Shown here: positions 1 through 8,327 of the stretch, piece after piece
Position numbering within the stretch: the stretch's first letter is position 1
Layout of the letters: each line of letters starts with the position of its first letter
Source of the DNA: Paenibacillus arenilitoris
Lineage (GTDB): Bacteria; Bacillota; Bacilli; Paenibacillales; Paenibacillaceae
Reading direction: 5' to 3'
Length of the DNA: 64,000 bases
NCBI RefSeq assembly: GCF_014705655.1
Contig: NZ_JACXIY010000003.1
Coordinates: 62,001 to 126,000, forward strand
Made by a program: the position numbers and the translations under genes
The notes under the pieces: generated by a model
Databases searched by the model: none
The model's input: only the letters and a program-made list of their open reading frames with translations
Told to the model about the DNA's origin: nothing

Positions 1-177
1 GCGTAGGCCCGCGCTGCTTATGTACTGCAAACCGCTGAAATCAAAGACGAACCGTTGCTTCCCTTCCGCCAGCAGCTGCAGGAAGGCCTGCTCGGCGACC
101 GCGGCGTTGCTGCCGTCCAGCCTGCCCTCCAGCGGTATGATCGTTACCCCGTTCCTCTCCATTGCCTGTATGTTCAT
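1..177 (-). CDS. STAS-domain anti-sigma factor antagonist (partial)
   Basis: The left edge of the window cuts this gene, so only the first 59 codons are visible. They read MNIQAMERNGVTIIPLEGRL and continue to FDFSGLQYISSAGLR, the beta-alpha pattern of STAS-domain antagonists (SpoIIAA and RsbV families). In those families a serine in the (S/D)SAGL loop is phosphorylated by the partner kinase; here Ser54 and Ser55 sit in that loop. The ATG lies 3 bases after the stop of the upstream anti-sigma gene, and a GGAGGGG ribosome site lies inside that gene's end, so the two are cotranscribed and probably translationally coupled. The target sigma factor cannot be told from this window. Confidence 0.85.
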   Translation of the reverse strand, partial: MNIQAMERNGVTIIPLEGRLDGSNAAVAEQAFLQLLAEGKQRFVFDFSGLQYISSAGLR

Positions 178-180
178 CGT

Positions 181-657
181 TCAAGTCCCCTCCGCGAGTT
201 GTTGGCCTTGCTTGCCGGCGCCGAATTGCTTCCGCATCCGAAAGCGGTTAAGTCCGCCGGCGTATTCGTAATGGATATCGTCCATTAACCGTTTCACGAA
301 AAAAATGCCGAGTCCCCCGATCGGGCGATCCTCCAGCTCCATGTCGAGCAGCGCGAGCGGATCCGCCTCATCAAGCGGATTGAAAGGGATGCCGCCGTCT
401 TCGATCTTCACTTCGACGCTGCTCGGGGAAGCTTGGATCGCGACGAAGATGCGGTGCTCGCCCCCATCGGGGAAGCCGTGATTGACGATATTGACGACCA
501 GCTCTTCGCAGGCAAGCGACAGATCGAGCACGGCTCGCTGCGGCCAGCCGACTTCGGCCCCGATCTCTTCAAGCCCTTCGTTCAGCCGCCGAAGCTCGTC
601 CATCCGGTTGAACAGCTTTATTTCGCGATCGATGGGATATTGCCAATCGTTCGACAT
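181..657 (-). CDS. Anti-sigma factor / serine kinase of the RsbW-SpoIIAB type
   Basis: This 158-residue protein has the GHKL (HATPase_c_2) fold of partner-switching anti-sigma kinases. The N box is ACEELVVNIVNHGF at residues 49-62, the G1 box is IEDGGIPF at 85-92, and the G2 box is GGLGIFFVKRL at 114-124. Family members bind a sigma factor and phosphorylate the STAS antagonist to inactivate it; the adjacent downstream gene is such an antagonist. A GGGAGGT site 5 bases before the ATG supports the start. No sigma factor lies next to the pair in this window, so the regulated response (general stress or another) is unknown. The 211 bases upstream look non-coding and should hold the promoter; I could not pick a convincing one. 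Confidence 0.88.
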   Translation of the reverse strand: MSNDWQYPIDREIKLFNRMDELRRLNEGLEEIGAEVGWPQRAVLDLSLACEELVVNIVNHGFPDGGEHRIFVAIQASPSSVEVKIEDGGIPFNPLDEADPLALLDMELEDRPIGGLGIFFVKRLMDDIHYEYAGGLNRFRMRKQFGAGKQGQQLAEGT

Positions 658-868
658 GCACTACCTCCCGAGTTGAATCTGACGTATCCTAGCGTAACAC
701 ATTCTACGAATGTCGCGGGAATCCTGCTCGGCTTGTCGAATAAATTCGCCATTTGCTCCGTCCGTTCGTCACCGTTCGACAATGCCGATCGCAACCGTCG
801 GTATTCATAAAATAAGCTGTTTCTGCCATTTGTGAGACATGCGGCGCCTCGCCCTCCTCTTGCCCAGA

Positions 869-2287
869 TTAATCGTTGCGGAACGGAATCGACTGCTTCG
901 CGACGCCTCCCGCCTTATCGACGATGACGAGCTCCGCCGTCCAGGCGCCGCGCGCGTACAGGTCGACCTTGTCCGCGTAGTACGCCGTTTCCTTGAACCC
1001 CGGAAACGCAAGCTCGCCGCCGCTTTGATCGCTGAGCAGCGGCACCTCGACCGCCTCCTTCTCCGGATAACGGTCCGCTCTCAGCCGCAATTGGACGGAA
1101 GACGGCGCTCCGAGCTGCTCCGGCAGCCATACCTTCAGCGATACGCGGTTCGGCCCCGGGCCGTTCGGCGAAATCTCCAATGTGTAATGCAGCTTGTCGC
1201 CCATTTTGTGATAGGACAAAGGTTCCGTATCGGGAATGGGACTGACGTAGGTGAACACGCTCGCGATGACGATAATAAGGCCCATCAGAATGCCGTCCAG
1301 CTTCAGCAGACCGCCGCGCGGCAGCTCGTGCCGCTTCGCGCGCCTGCGCAGCAAATAGCCCGTCACGGTGACGAGGACGACGAGCAGCGACTTGGCCAGC
1401 AGCATGAGTCCCCAATCCGTGTAGAGCAAATAACGCCAGGACGGCAGAAGCAGCGCCGTCATGCCGACCCCGCTGGCCGCAAGCAGCAGGATGGTCAGCC
1501 ATGCGGCCTTCGCGAACGTCTCGGCGAATCGCCCCGCCTCCTTCCGGTCGGCCCGCCAGAATAACAGCAGCAGCATGAGACCGCCGGCCCATACGGCCGA
1601 GCAGGCCAAATGGATGAAGTCCAGCACGATCGGCAGCGTATTGTCCGGCAGCGCATGGACATGGCCGTTAAAGCTCTCGGCGGCCGGCAGCGCCAGCGCC
1701 CAAGCCGCCTTGAAGGCGTCGTGCAGGCGCAGCGCGGCGAAGCCGAGCAGCGCGAGGAGGATGAGGACGAGCCATACCCGGCCGGTCGACGTTTCGGTCA
1801 GCAGCCGGAGCCACTCCCGCGAGTTCGCGCCGTCATAGCCTTTAAGCAGCTCGTTCAGATGAACGAATACGAACAGCAGGACGGCGAGCAGCAGTCCTCT
1901 TGCCGCCGCCAGGCTCCATCTGGCCGCCAGCTTGCGCTGCGCCTCCTCCGCTCCCGCCGGGAGCGCGGCCGACCAAAGCATGAGACCGGCGGCAAAGGTC
2001 AAAGCGAAATAATAGGCCGTTCGGACTGCGTAGAACAATAGCTCGCCGGTGCCTAAGCCCCCGTCCGCGCCGTTCCCGTGCGAGGAGTGGCTGCCATGGC
2101 CGACCTGCTCGTGCGGGTCGAAGGCAGCGGCTGCCAGCAAGGCGTTATCCGGCAGCGCGGAGGCGCGTTCCGGCTCCATCAACAAGAAAGCCGCCGCCTG
2201 CAAGGCAAGCAGCAGCGTAGCGATAAAGACAAGGCTTATCCGCTTCCCGGACAAGCACCGATTGGAATGGTGCGGGGCGTTGCTCAC
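869..2287 (-). CDS. CopD-family membrane protein with C-terminal extracellular beta domain
   Basis: This 472-residue protein starts with a GTG preceded by AAGGAAG. It has an N-terminal hydrophobic signal or anchor (residues 15-35) and a short histidine-rich stretch, EQVGHGSHSSHGNG (about 59-72). About eight membrane segments of the CopD copper-resistance type follow, including LDFIHLACSAVWAGGLMLLL. After the last membrane segment, about 110 residues form a soluble domain resembling the YtkA/FixH-like module (KLHYTLEISPNGPGPNRVSL). The usual CopC domain at the N terminus of fused CopC-CopD proteins is missing; only the histidine-rich linker stands there. A role in copper uptake or handling is inferred from the family. 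It stands alone between the antagonist pair and the germination operon. Confidence 0.8.
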   Translation of the reverse strand: MSNAPHHSNRCLSGKRISLVFIATLLLALQAAAFLLMEPERASALPDNALLAAAAFDPHEQVGHGSHSSHGNGADGGLGTGELLFYAVRTAYYFALTFAAGLMLWSAALPAGAEEAQRKLAARWSLAAARGLLLAVLLFVFVHLNELLKGYDGANSREWLRLLTETSTGRVWLVLILLALLGFAALRLHDAFKAAWALALPAAESFNGHVHALPDNTLPIVLDFIHLACSAVWAGGLMLLLLFWRADRKEAGRFAETFAKAAWLTILLLAASGVGMTALLLPSWRYLLYTDWGLMLLAKSLLVVLVTVTGYLLRRRAKRHELPRGGLLKLDGILMGLIIVIASVFTYVSPIPDTEPLSYHKMGDKLHYTLEISPNGPGPNRVSLKVWLPEQLGAPSSVQLRLRADRYPEKEAVEVPLLSDQSGGELAFPGFKETAYYADKVDLYARGAWTAELVIVDKAGGVAKQSIPFRND

Positions 2288-2375
2288 GATGTCACTTCCT
2301 TATAGTTGTTCTGCTACAGTGTACTAGACCCGGGTCAAAAGAACAATCCGTTCCTGTGCCGTCCGCATGCGAACG

Positions 2376-2417
2376 AAAAAAAACCGGCCTCCAGGGATCC
2401 CCCCGGTCCGGCCGGCA
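2376..2417 (-). terminator. Rho-independent terminator of the gerA operon
   Basis: On the minus strand a CCGGCC/GGCCGG stem encloses a GC-rich loop containing GGGGGGATCCC and is followed by eight T residues. It lies 11 bases past the gerAB stop codon. The loop belongs to a recurrent GGATC-containing hairpin family in this window. Confidence 0.85.
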
Positions 2418-2427
2418 CGCGCCTCCG

Positions 2428-3552
2428 CTATCCGTTTTCCAAGCTTTCGTTGCCGCCGCCCGCTTTATTTTTGAAATGCTTGACCGCGAATACCCACAGA
2501 AACAGCAGCGGAATGTAGCCCAGCAGGAGAATGCCTCCCGCGGCGCTTAACAGGAAATCGAGCTTCTCGATCGTCATCGGACTCTTGAGCGGAAGCATCG
2601 CGGCGATCACGGCGCCGCTCGTTATCCATAAAGCGGGCCTTGCACGCAAGGCGAACGTGCTTCGCAGCACACGTACGCCTCCCCATATCGCGACGCAGCA
2701 GCGCGGCATAATGACGAGCAGCCATGCGAAGATGTAAATGTAATCGAATCGTTCCATGAAGGGGAAGCGAATGACTTTGGATAAGATCAGCGTCGGCCAA
2801 ATCGTGTGCTCCAGCTGCCGGATATTGAAGAAGGCAAAGGTCACGAACAAGATGAACAAATAAATAACGATGCTGTGCGCGTTCGCGACATGCGCCCATT
2901 TTCTCGCCTGCGGTTTATTTTTGACGAACGGATACAGAAGCAGCAGAAATTCAATGCCGAGAAACGGGCTGAGCGAATGCCCCGCCGATACGAGATAGTC
3001 CCGGGCGCCATGGTTGAACAGAGGCAGAAAATTCGACCAGTGCGCGTATTTTAACGGAAAGTAGAGAGTAGGAATGAGCAGGGTAGGCAGCGCGACGCAG
3101 ACCAGGCTGATGCCCGCAATGACTCGCAGTCCCCCCGATACGAGGTAGGAAGCGGTAAGCACGAACAGGAACGAGAGAACCCTGAGCGGCATATGCGGAA
3201 ATACCCACACATGGATCACCTCGACGTACGAGCGGAATTCATGGACGGCGAACAATAGAATATAGCCGTAAAAGCCGATCGTAACCGCTTTGCCAAGCCC
3301 CTTGCCGAACAGCCGGCGATGCAGGGACATCATATCCCCGTCCGCAGAATGGCGCAAGACGTAAAAGATCATGCCGATCAGCAGGTGAAAGCATAACCCG
3401 ACCGCGAGTAAGGACACCCAGGAATCCATCTCGGCTCCTTGAATGATCCGGCTTTGAAAAATGAGCGTCGCCGTGCCCGTCTGCGTGCCGTGGATCAGAA
3501 ACCATAGGAGATACGGAGATACGGTTAAGCTTTCCTTCACTTGTCTCCCCAC
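2428..3552 (-). CDS. gerAB: Spore germination permease subunit, GerAB family
   Basis: This 374-residue integral membrane protein has about ten membrane segments and the GerAB/amino acid permease pattern, for example SPFLGIEFLLLLYPFVKN near residue 195. GerAB proteins form the germinant-binding membrane subunit of Ger receptors in the inner spore membrane and are structurally related to APC-type transporters. It is the third gene of a gerAA-gerAC-gerAB operon; only 21 bases separate it from gerAC. The GTG at 3552 is preceded by GGGGGAAG; an alternative GTG four codons later (3540) also has a GGGGAG close by, so the start is uncertain by four residues. The germinant cannot be predicted from sequence. 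Confidence 0.88.
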   Translation of the reverse strand: MGRQVKESLTVSPYLLWFLIHGTQTGTATLIFQSRIIQGAEMDSWVSLLAVGLCFHLLIGMIFYVLRHSADGDMMSLHRRLFGKGLGKAVTIGFYGYILLFAVHEFRSYVEVIHVWVFPHMPLRVLSFLFVLTASYLVSGGLRVIAGISLVCVALPTLLIPTLYFPLKYAHWSNFLPLFNHGARDYLVSAGHSLSPFLGIEFLLLLYPFVKNKPQARKWAHVANAHSIVIYLFILFVTFAFFNIRQLEHTIWPTLILSKVIRFPFMERFDYIYIFAWLLVIMPRCCVAIWGGVRVLRSTFALRARPALWITSGAVIAAMLPLKSPMTIEKLDFLLSAAGGILLLGYIPLLFLWVFAVKHFKNKAGGGNESLENG

Positions 3553-3573
3553 CTGTCTTCCCCCTTGACGAAT

Positions 3574-4659
3574 TTATTCCCCTATGCCGGATTTGCTTAT
3601 GCGGAGATGAAGGCGTATGCCGAAGTCGACGTTCGAATATTCGGCTGCGTAGAACTGCTCCTCGCTCCAGCTTCTGCGGCGGGATCTGACCAGATCGCCT
3701 ATGCCGAGCGGGTCGACCTTTTCTTCTTGCAATTTCAGGAGAAGCGACGACAGCTTGTCCCTTATTTGCGCTTCCAATTGCGCCAGCAGCCGATCGTTGT
3801 AAGCTTCGTCCTTTAAATCGAACCATTCCGGATACTCCTTGACCATGCCGTTCAACTGGAAGTTGAAATTGATCTGCGCCTTGTTCGGCTCGGCGTCGAC
3901 GGTTTTGTACTGCTTTCCGTAGTTAATGGAAAAGATGGCGGAGCCTTCGCGCTTCCCGTCCGAAACCGTAAACGGGATATCCCCCTTCAAATATTTTCCT
4001 TGCAGCATTTTATAATGCAGCATTTCGTTCCGGTTCAATACGAGCTTCAGGCGGTCGTCCTTGAAAATGCCGTATCCCGCTATTTCAATATCACCCTTCC
4101 CGTTCAATCTTAGATAAGGAACCGAGAAGTCCCTCCCCGTCCCGTAATAATCGAACAAGACGGTCGACAGGTTGGAGAGCGGAATCGTTCCCCTCCTCAT
4201 GTTGTGTTCGATCAAATGGTACGGAAGCTCGATGCTTTCTTTGCCGGCGAGCGATTCCGACAAGGCGGCGGCCGATTCCTCGGATACGGCCATAATCAAG
4301 TAATTGCTGATTAACGGGTCCTTGCATATCGTTTTCAAAAAGGAGGAGATCCCTTGTTCCGCGAGCGACTTGCTGAAAAAAAGCATGCGCAGCTTCTCGA
4401 TCCGGACATGCTTCGCCGACTGGAGGTCGAATTCGTTCAGAACCAGGTTCGTTTGCTTCGCGTTCGCCCGCAGAGTGGTAATTTTTCCTTTCCCGGCGTA
4501 ATCGGCGTACAGGGCAGTTCCGGAATAACCGGCTTCGTTCTTGTCGAATCCGAGCACGGACACGATCCGGATATGATCGACGATCCCCTCGTTGCTGCAG
4601 CCGGCAAGGACGGACAGGCAAAGACAGGAAGCCGCCAGCCTTCGCAGCGCCCTACTCAT
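3574..4659 (-). CDS. gerAC: Spore germination lipoprotein, Ger(x)C family
   Basis: This 361-residue protein begins with a lipoprotein signal ending in SVLAGCSNEG, so Cys21 is the predicted lipidated residue. The rest matches Ger(x)C proteins: an N-terminal domain with VLGFDKNEAGYSGTALYADY and a C-terminal domain with QLEAQIRDKLSSLLLKLQEE. The family is a peripheral lipoprotein subunit of germinant receptors on the outer face of the inner spore membrane. It overlaps the end of gerAA by 8 bases, which implies translational coupling. A length near 360 is typical for the family. Confidence 0.92.
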   Translation of the reverse strand: MSRALRRLAASCLCLSVLAGCSNEGIVDHIRIVSVLGFDKNEAGYSGTALYADYAGKGKITTLRANAKQTNLVLNEFDLQSAKHVRIEKLRMLFFSKSLAEQGISSFLKTICKDPLISNYLIMAVSEESAAALSESLAGKESIELPYHLIEHNMRRGTIPLSNLSTVLFDYYGTGRDFSVPYLRLNGKGDIEIAGYGIFKDDRLKLVLNRNEMLHYKMLQGKYLKGDIPFTVSDGKREGSAIFSINYGKQYKTVDAEPNKAQINFNFQLNGMVKEYPEWFDLKDEAYNDRLLAQLEAQIRDKLSSLLLKLQEEKVDPLGIGDLVRSRRRSWSEEQFYAAEYSNVDFGIRLHLRISKSGIGE

Positions 4660-6172
4660 GGTCGATATCCTCCTTCTCCTCGCTCGGTCGGTATCGCTTA
4701 ACCGAGAGCGGCTTTAGAAATTTGCTCCGATCCGTCAAGTGCCGGTAGGAGGCACGGAAGACGCTGTCCGCGAGATTGCCGGTCCGGAACGGGAAGAGCG
4801 GCACCAGATAAGGCGTGCCGAGCGATTTCAAGCGCAGCAGATGCCCAAGCAGGAAGAAGAACCCGATCACGATGCCGAGCCCTCCCCATAATGCGGCAAG
4901 CAGAATGAACGGGAACCGGATGAGGCGAATCGTATTGGCCATCTTGAAGATCGGCGTCGTAAAGGAGGCGAGCGCGGTTAAAGCGACGATGATCAGCAAT
5001 ATATTGCTCGTCAGCGCCGCGTGGACCGTTGCCTGGCCGATGACGATGCCGCCTACGATGCCGAGCGTCTGCCCGATCTTCGAAGGAAGCCTCGCCCCGG
5101 CCTCGCGCAGCAGCTCGATCGTGATTTCCAGGAAGATCGCTTCCATGACGGGAGGAAACGGGACGTGGCTGCGCGACATGATGAGCGGCTCCAGCAAAAT
5201 TTCCGGCATCACCTCGAAATGATACGTTAACACCGCGACGTACAACGGCGTGGCGAATATGGAGAAAAGGACGCTTATAATCCGGATGACGCGGAAGAAC
5301 GAGCCGAGAATCCAAGGCAGGTAATAGTCCTCGGGCGAAATGAAAAAATCCAAAAAGGTAGACGGCCCCGTAATGACGTACGGGGAGCCGTCGGCGAGTA
5401 CGGCGACTTGTCCCGAGATGATCGCGTAGGTGACGCGGTCAACCCGCTCCGTCGAGAGAAACAGCGGGAACGGCGTATTGGAATTGTCCGAAACGATCTG
5501 GTCGAGCAGCGAGCTGTCGAACACGACATCGTAATCGATGGCGGACAGCCGCTGCCTGACCGTCTGGACATGCTTCGGGTTCGTCACGCCGTCCAAATAC
5601 GCGATCGCGACCTTCGTGTTCGACAACGAGCCGATCGCGATTTCTTCCAGTACGAGTTCCGGAACGGCGATTTGCTGCCTTAACAGATGCAGGTTGAGCC
5701 CGATGTTTTCGACGAAGCCGACCTTAGGTCCTACGACGCTGAATTCGTTCTCGGTTTCGTTGTAGAGGCGATGCCCGGACTCCGCGTTATTGACGTCGAC
5801 CAGCAGAACCGGTTCTGCCTCGCTGCCGTATTGAACGGCCGCGTAGCCTTTCATCAGCTTCTTCTCCAGGTCGGGGACGTCTTCCGCCGCCTTGGCGTCG
5901 TCAAGCGCGATTACGCGTTTTATATCGTCCAGCCCGGTTATGGCTTCGCCGTTTTTTTGAATGTTGGCTACGAGGAACCGGTTTATTTTTTCGGTATCGG
6001 TTAGCGATTGATAATAACTGATCCGGACAGGCGGGCGCCCGTCGTCTTCGAAGAGCGTCAGCTGATGGAAGTCGGTCGATTTCCGGGCCAAGCCGAATAG
6101 TTCGAGGGCCGTCTTCGGGACGTCCATCCCGCGATTCTTGGATTGCGTGGACGATGCTTCGTTCCGCTCCAT
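4652..6172 (-). CDS. gerAA: Spore germination receptor subunit, GerAA family
   Basis: This 506-residue protein has the GerA layout: an N-terminal soluble region of about 240 residues, then a membrane domain from about 250 to 440 carrying the well conserved SRSHVPFPPVMEAIFLEI and IGQTLGIVGGIVIGQATV motifs, and a short polar tail with PLSVKRYRPSEEKED. GerAA subunits assemble with GerAB and GerAC in the inner spore membrane and act in germinant signalling. The start ATG follows a GGAGGGAG site. It is the first gene of the operon and, like other gerA operons, is expected to be read in the forespore. The order here is A-C-B rather than the A-B-C of Bacillus subtilis gerA; both orders occur in the family. 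Confidence 0.93.
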   Translation of the reverse strand: MERNEASSTQSKNRGMDVPKTALELFGLARKSTDFHQLTLFEDDGRPPVRISYYQSLTDTEKINRFLVANIQKNGEAITGLDDIKRVIALDDAKAAEDVPDLEKKLMKGYAAVQYGSEAEPVLLVDVNNAESGHRLYNETENEFSVVGPKVGFVENIGLNLHLLRQQIAVPELVLEEIAIGSLSNTKVAIAYLDGVTNPKHVQTVRQRLSAIDYDVVFDSSLLDQIVSDNSNTPFPLFLSTERVDRVTYAIISGQVAVLADGSPYVITGPSTFLDFFISPEDYYLPWILGSFFRVIRIISVLFSIFATPLYVAVLTYHFEVMPEILLEPLIMSRSHVPFPPVMEAIFLEITIELLREAGARLPSKIGQTLGIVGGIVIGQATVHAALTSNILLIIVALTALASFTTPIFKMANTIRLIRFPFILLAALWGGLGIVIGFFFLLGHLLRLKSLGTPYLVPLFPFRTGNLADSVFRASYRHLTDRSKFLKPLSVKRYRPSEEKEDIDHE

Positions 6173-6210
6173 CTGTCTGCTCCCTCCGCTGCAGGTTTTA
6201 AGCTAACACC

Positions 6211-6240
6211 ATTATGTTCGGCGATTCGATAAACCATACA
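6211..6240 (-). promoter_or_regulatory. Possible forespore (sigma G/F type) promoter of gerA operon
   Basis: On the minus strand, TGTATG and CATAAT are 18 bases apart, about 38 bases before the gerAA start. This resembles the TGNATA / CATACT pattern of forespore sigma factors. It is an inference from position and similarity only. Confidence 0.35.
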
Positions 6241-6338
6241 TGACCCGGAGCGCCGCAGCCGTTTTTGGTTTCCTTGCCTCGATATGGTAAAGTTAGGGAG
6301 TGCAATCATCTCATCCATGAACAGGAGGTCGAACGGCC

Positions 6339-7718
6339 ATGGCGAGTCAAACCGGAGCCATCGTGCAGCAGTCCTTGAACGCTTTAATGGGAGATCGGAC
6401 ATTTTTGCCGAATTTGCAGGAGCAAGCGCGCGTGCAGGCGTTTCAGTCGCTAGCCGCGATTCTTTCCACGCCCAACAAGGTCCATAAGGCCTTTCTTCGC
6501 ATTACGCTGGACAGCGGCGACGTCGTGCGGATTCCGGCTTACCGCATTCAGCATAACGACACGCTCGGCCCGTACAAGGGCGGCATCCGGTTCCATGAAT
6601 CGGTGAACGAAGACGAGGTTACGAATTTGGCGGCGCTGATGACGCTTAAGAACGCGCTGCATGAGGTGCCGTTCGGCGGAGGCAAGGGCGGGGTCGTCAT
6701 TAATCCGCGCCGCTATTCCGCGAAGGAGCTCTATTTGATTTGTAAAAAATACGTCCAGTATTTCAGCGACGTCCTCGGTCCGGACAAAGACATTCCGGCC
6801 CCGGACATGGGGACGGGCGAGCGCGAGATGGACTGGATGATGGCCGAATACAAAAGTATCCATCCCGGCCAGCCCTACCTCGGCAGCTTCACGGGAAAAA
6901 GCGTCGTCAGCGGCGGCTCCCTGGGGCGCAGGGAAGCGACGGGCAAAGGCGTCTACTTCACGTTCCGGTATATGCTTCACGATTATTTGAAAACGCAGGG
7001 CAGCCGGCTTGCGGGGAGCGGCAATCCGTTCGCGCGGACGGCGCTCGCCCATGCGGACCGGCCGCTCTCGATCGCGGTCCAGGGCTTCGGCAACGTCGGC
7101 TCGGTCGCCGCGCTGGAGGCTTACAATTGCCCGCATCTCGCCAATAAGGTCGTGGCCGTCAGCGACCGGAACGTCACATTATATAACCCCGACGGGCTGC
7201 GGATCCCGGTATTGATCGAATACGCGGCCCATAATCGGGGCGATCTGCCGACCGGCGAAGACGCGCTCGCCGAGCTCGGCCTGAAGGCCCAAATTCTCGG
7301 GCGCGAGGACGTGCTTTACTTGGATGCCGAGGTGCTGATCCTGGCCGCGCTCGAGGATCAAATTCGCAAGGACAACGTCGGCCGCGTGAAGGCGAACATC
7401 ATCGTCGAAGGCGCCAACGCGCCCGTCACGGGCGAAGCCGACGAAGCGCTGGCCGCGCGCGGCGCGATCGTCATTCCCGATATATTGGCGAACGCGGGCG
7501 GGGTCATCGTCTCGTATTTCGAATGGCTGCAAGGACGCGAGACGCAGTTCTACAGCGAGGACGAGGTGCATAAGCTGCTGTTCGCCAAGATGGAAACGAC
7601 GCTGAGCGGCATTTTGCCCGCCTACTTCGGCGACGTCGCCCCGCTTCGCCGGAACTGCTACAATCATGCCGTCATGAAGCTTTCGACCGTGCTGTACCGG
7701 CTGGGCAAGCTGTATTAG
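6339..7718 (+). CDS. Glu/Leu/Phe/Val dehydrogenase (glutamate dehydrogenase family)
   Basis: This 459-residue protein has the family core in order: KGGIRFHESVNEDEV (80-94), the catalytic-lysine loop VPFGGGKGGVVINP (110-123), PAPDMGTGEREMDWMM (153-168), GGSLGRREATGKG (192-204) and the Rossmann motif VQGFGNVGS (247-255). Such enzymes deaminate glutamate or a branched or aromatic amino acid with NAD(P). It is about 30 residues longer than common 420-430 residue members; part of the excess is a stretch near 218-243 (QGSRLAGSGNPFARTALAHA) between the two domains. An AGGAGGT site lies 9 bases before the ATG. Substrate choice is not settled by sequence; glutamate is most likely. It is monocistronic, ending at a strong hairpin. 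Confidence 0.88.
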   Translation: MASQTGAIVQQSLNALMGDRTFLPNLQEQARVQAFQSLAAILSTPNKVHKAFLRITLDSGDVVRIPAYRIQHNDTLGPYKGGIRFHESVNEDEVTNLAALMTLKNALHEVPFGGGKGGVVINPRRYSAKELYLICKKYVQYFSDVLGPDKDIPAPDMGTGEREMDWMMAEYKSIHPGQPYLGSFTGKSVVSGGSLGRREATGKGVYFTFRYMLHDYLKTQGSRLAGSGNPFARTALAHADRPLSIAVQGFGNVGSVAALEAYNCPHLANKVVAVSDRNVTLYNPDGLRIPVLIEYAAHNRGDLPTGEDALAELGLKAQILGREDVLYLDAEVLILAALEDQIRKDNVGRVKANIIVEGANAPVTGEADEALAARGAIVIPDILANAGGVIVSYFEWLQGRETQFYSEDEVHKLLFAKMETTLSGILPAYFGDVAPLRRNCYNHAVMKLSTVLYRLGKLY

Positions 7719-7739
7719 ACTCGCGGCCCAGGCACGTAA

Positions 7740-7781
7740 GGAGCTGTCTGTAAGGTCTGATACGACCTTATAGACAGCTCC
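7740..7781 (+). terminator. Long hairpin after the dehydrogenase gene
   Basis: An 18-bp stem, GGAGCTGTCTGTAAGGTC paired with its complement (one G-U), closes on a 6-base loop 21 bases after the stop codon. The T run is poor, but the stem is very strong. A related stem with GCTGTCT and AAGGTC occurs at 62203-62255. Confidence 0.7.
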
Positions 7782-7941
7782 TCCAAAATCCCCGTTTTCT
7801 TGCTCGCGTCCCTCGGATCGCCACTTTTTCTCGCGCTTCACTCGCCTTCTTCGACGATGGTAAGCCTCGGGACGGCGAGACAGTGAGACAGCGTGACAGC
7901 AGAGACAGCAGAGACAGCAGAGACAGCGTGACTGCTAAGCT
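7782..7941. repeat. Intergenic spacer with a 9-bp tandem repeat
   Basis: This stretch holds no convincing gene. Between about 7875 and 7934 it contains GAGACAG-type repeats, with three exact copies of the 9-mer AGAGACAGC at 7901-7927 flanked by degenerate copies (GTGAGACAGC, GCGTGACAGC). On the minus strand a short open frame with a good ribosome site reads through it as SLLSLLSLLS; I do not treat it as a gene. Confidence 0.6.
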
Positions 7942-8240
7942 AATTTCAAAATTTGAAACTAATTCGCTCATCAAACCACTCACCTCCTAAATAGCTTCAA
8001 TATTTGAAACTATACGGATGAATTCGCGATTTGTCATTCGACTATAGCCGGTTTAGTTCAAAATTTGAAACTAAGTCTCCGTTTTCCCATCACCTATCGC
8101 TTTTAGTTTCAGTTTTTGAAATTAAATCGTTGCAGGCCGGGCTTATGCGGCGGGCTCGTGACCAATCAGATCTAAAAATTAGATCCGTTACGCAAATTTG
8201 AGTTAGTTTTGACGAATCAAGTCTAGCAATTAGACCTGAT
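7942..8240. repeat. Palindrome array A (six palindromes, 51-bp pairs)
   Basis: This non-coding stretch holds six short palindromes. Four share the word TTTCAA-n-TTGAAA(CTAA), centred near 7951, 8002, 8063 and 8114. Two share the word TCTAA-n-TTAGA, centred near 8177 and 8228. Successive centre distances are 51, 61, 51, 63 and 51 bp. The same words in the same order with almost the same distances recur in array B at 41056-41383. The array lies between the convergent dehydrogenase and VWA lipoprotein genes. Confidence 0.85.
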
Positions 8241-8272
8241 GGCCTTGGATACAGCGCTCCGCGACAAATTAA

Positions 8273-8305
8273 TGGCGGTGCAAGGATCGTCCCTTGGCAC
8301 CGCCA
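8273..8305 (-). terminator. Hairpin with GGATC-type loop after the VWA lipoprotein gene
   Basis: TGGCGGTGC pairs with GCACCGCCA around an inner CAAGG/CCTTG stem and a loop containing GATC. It lies 23 bases past the stop of the minus-strand lipoprotein gene and is followed on that strand by TTAATTTG, so it probably terminates transcription. Nearly the same hairpin occurs at 41598-41637. Confidence 0.7.
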
Positions 8306-8327
8306 TGATACTGTACTTATGATGACG

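Noticed and set aside
7768-7983. Minus-strand 67-72 codon frame with an AGGAGGTG site
   Set aside because: The ribosome site is good, but the product is mostly the 9-bp repeat (SLLSLLSLLS) and the end lies in the terminator of the dehydrogenase gene. Left as undecided, not annotated.
7942-8240. CRISPR array
   Set aside because: Repeats are short, imperfect palindromes of two different words, spacing alternates between 51 and about 62 bp, linkers are partly conserved between loci, and no cas gene is near.
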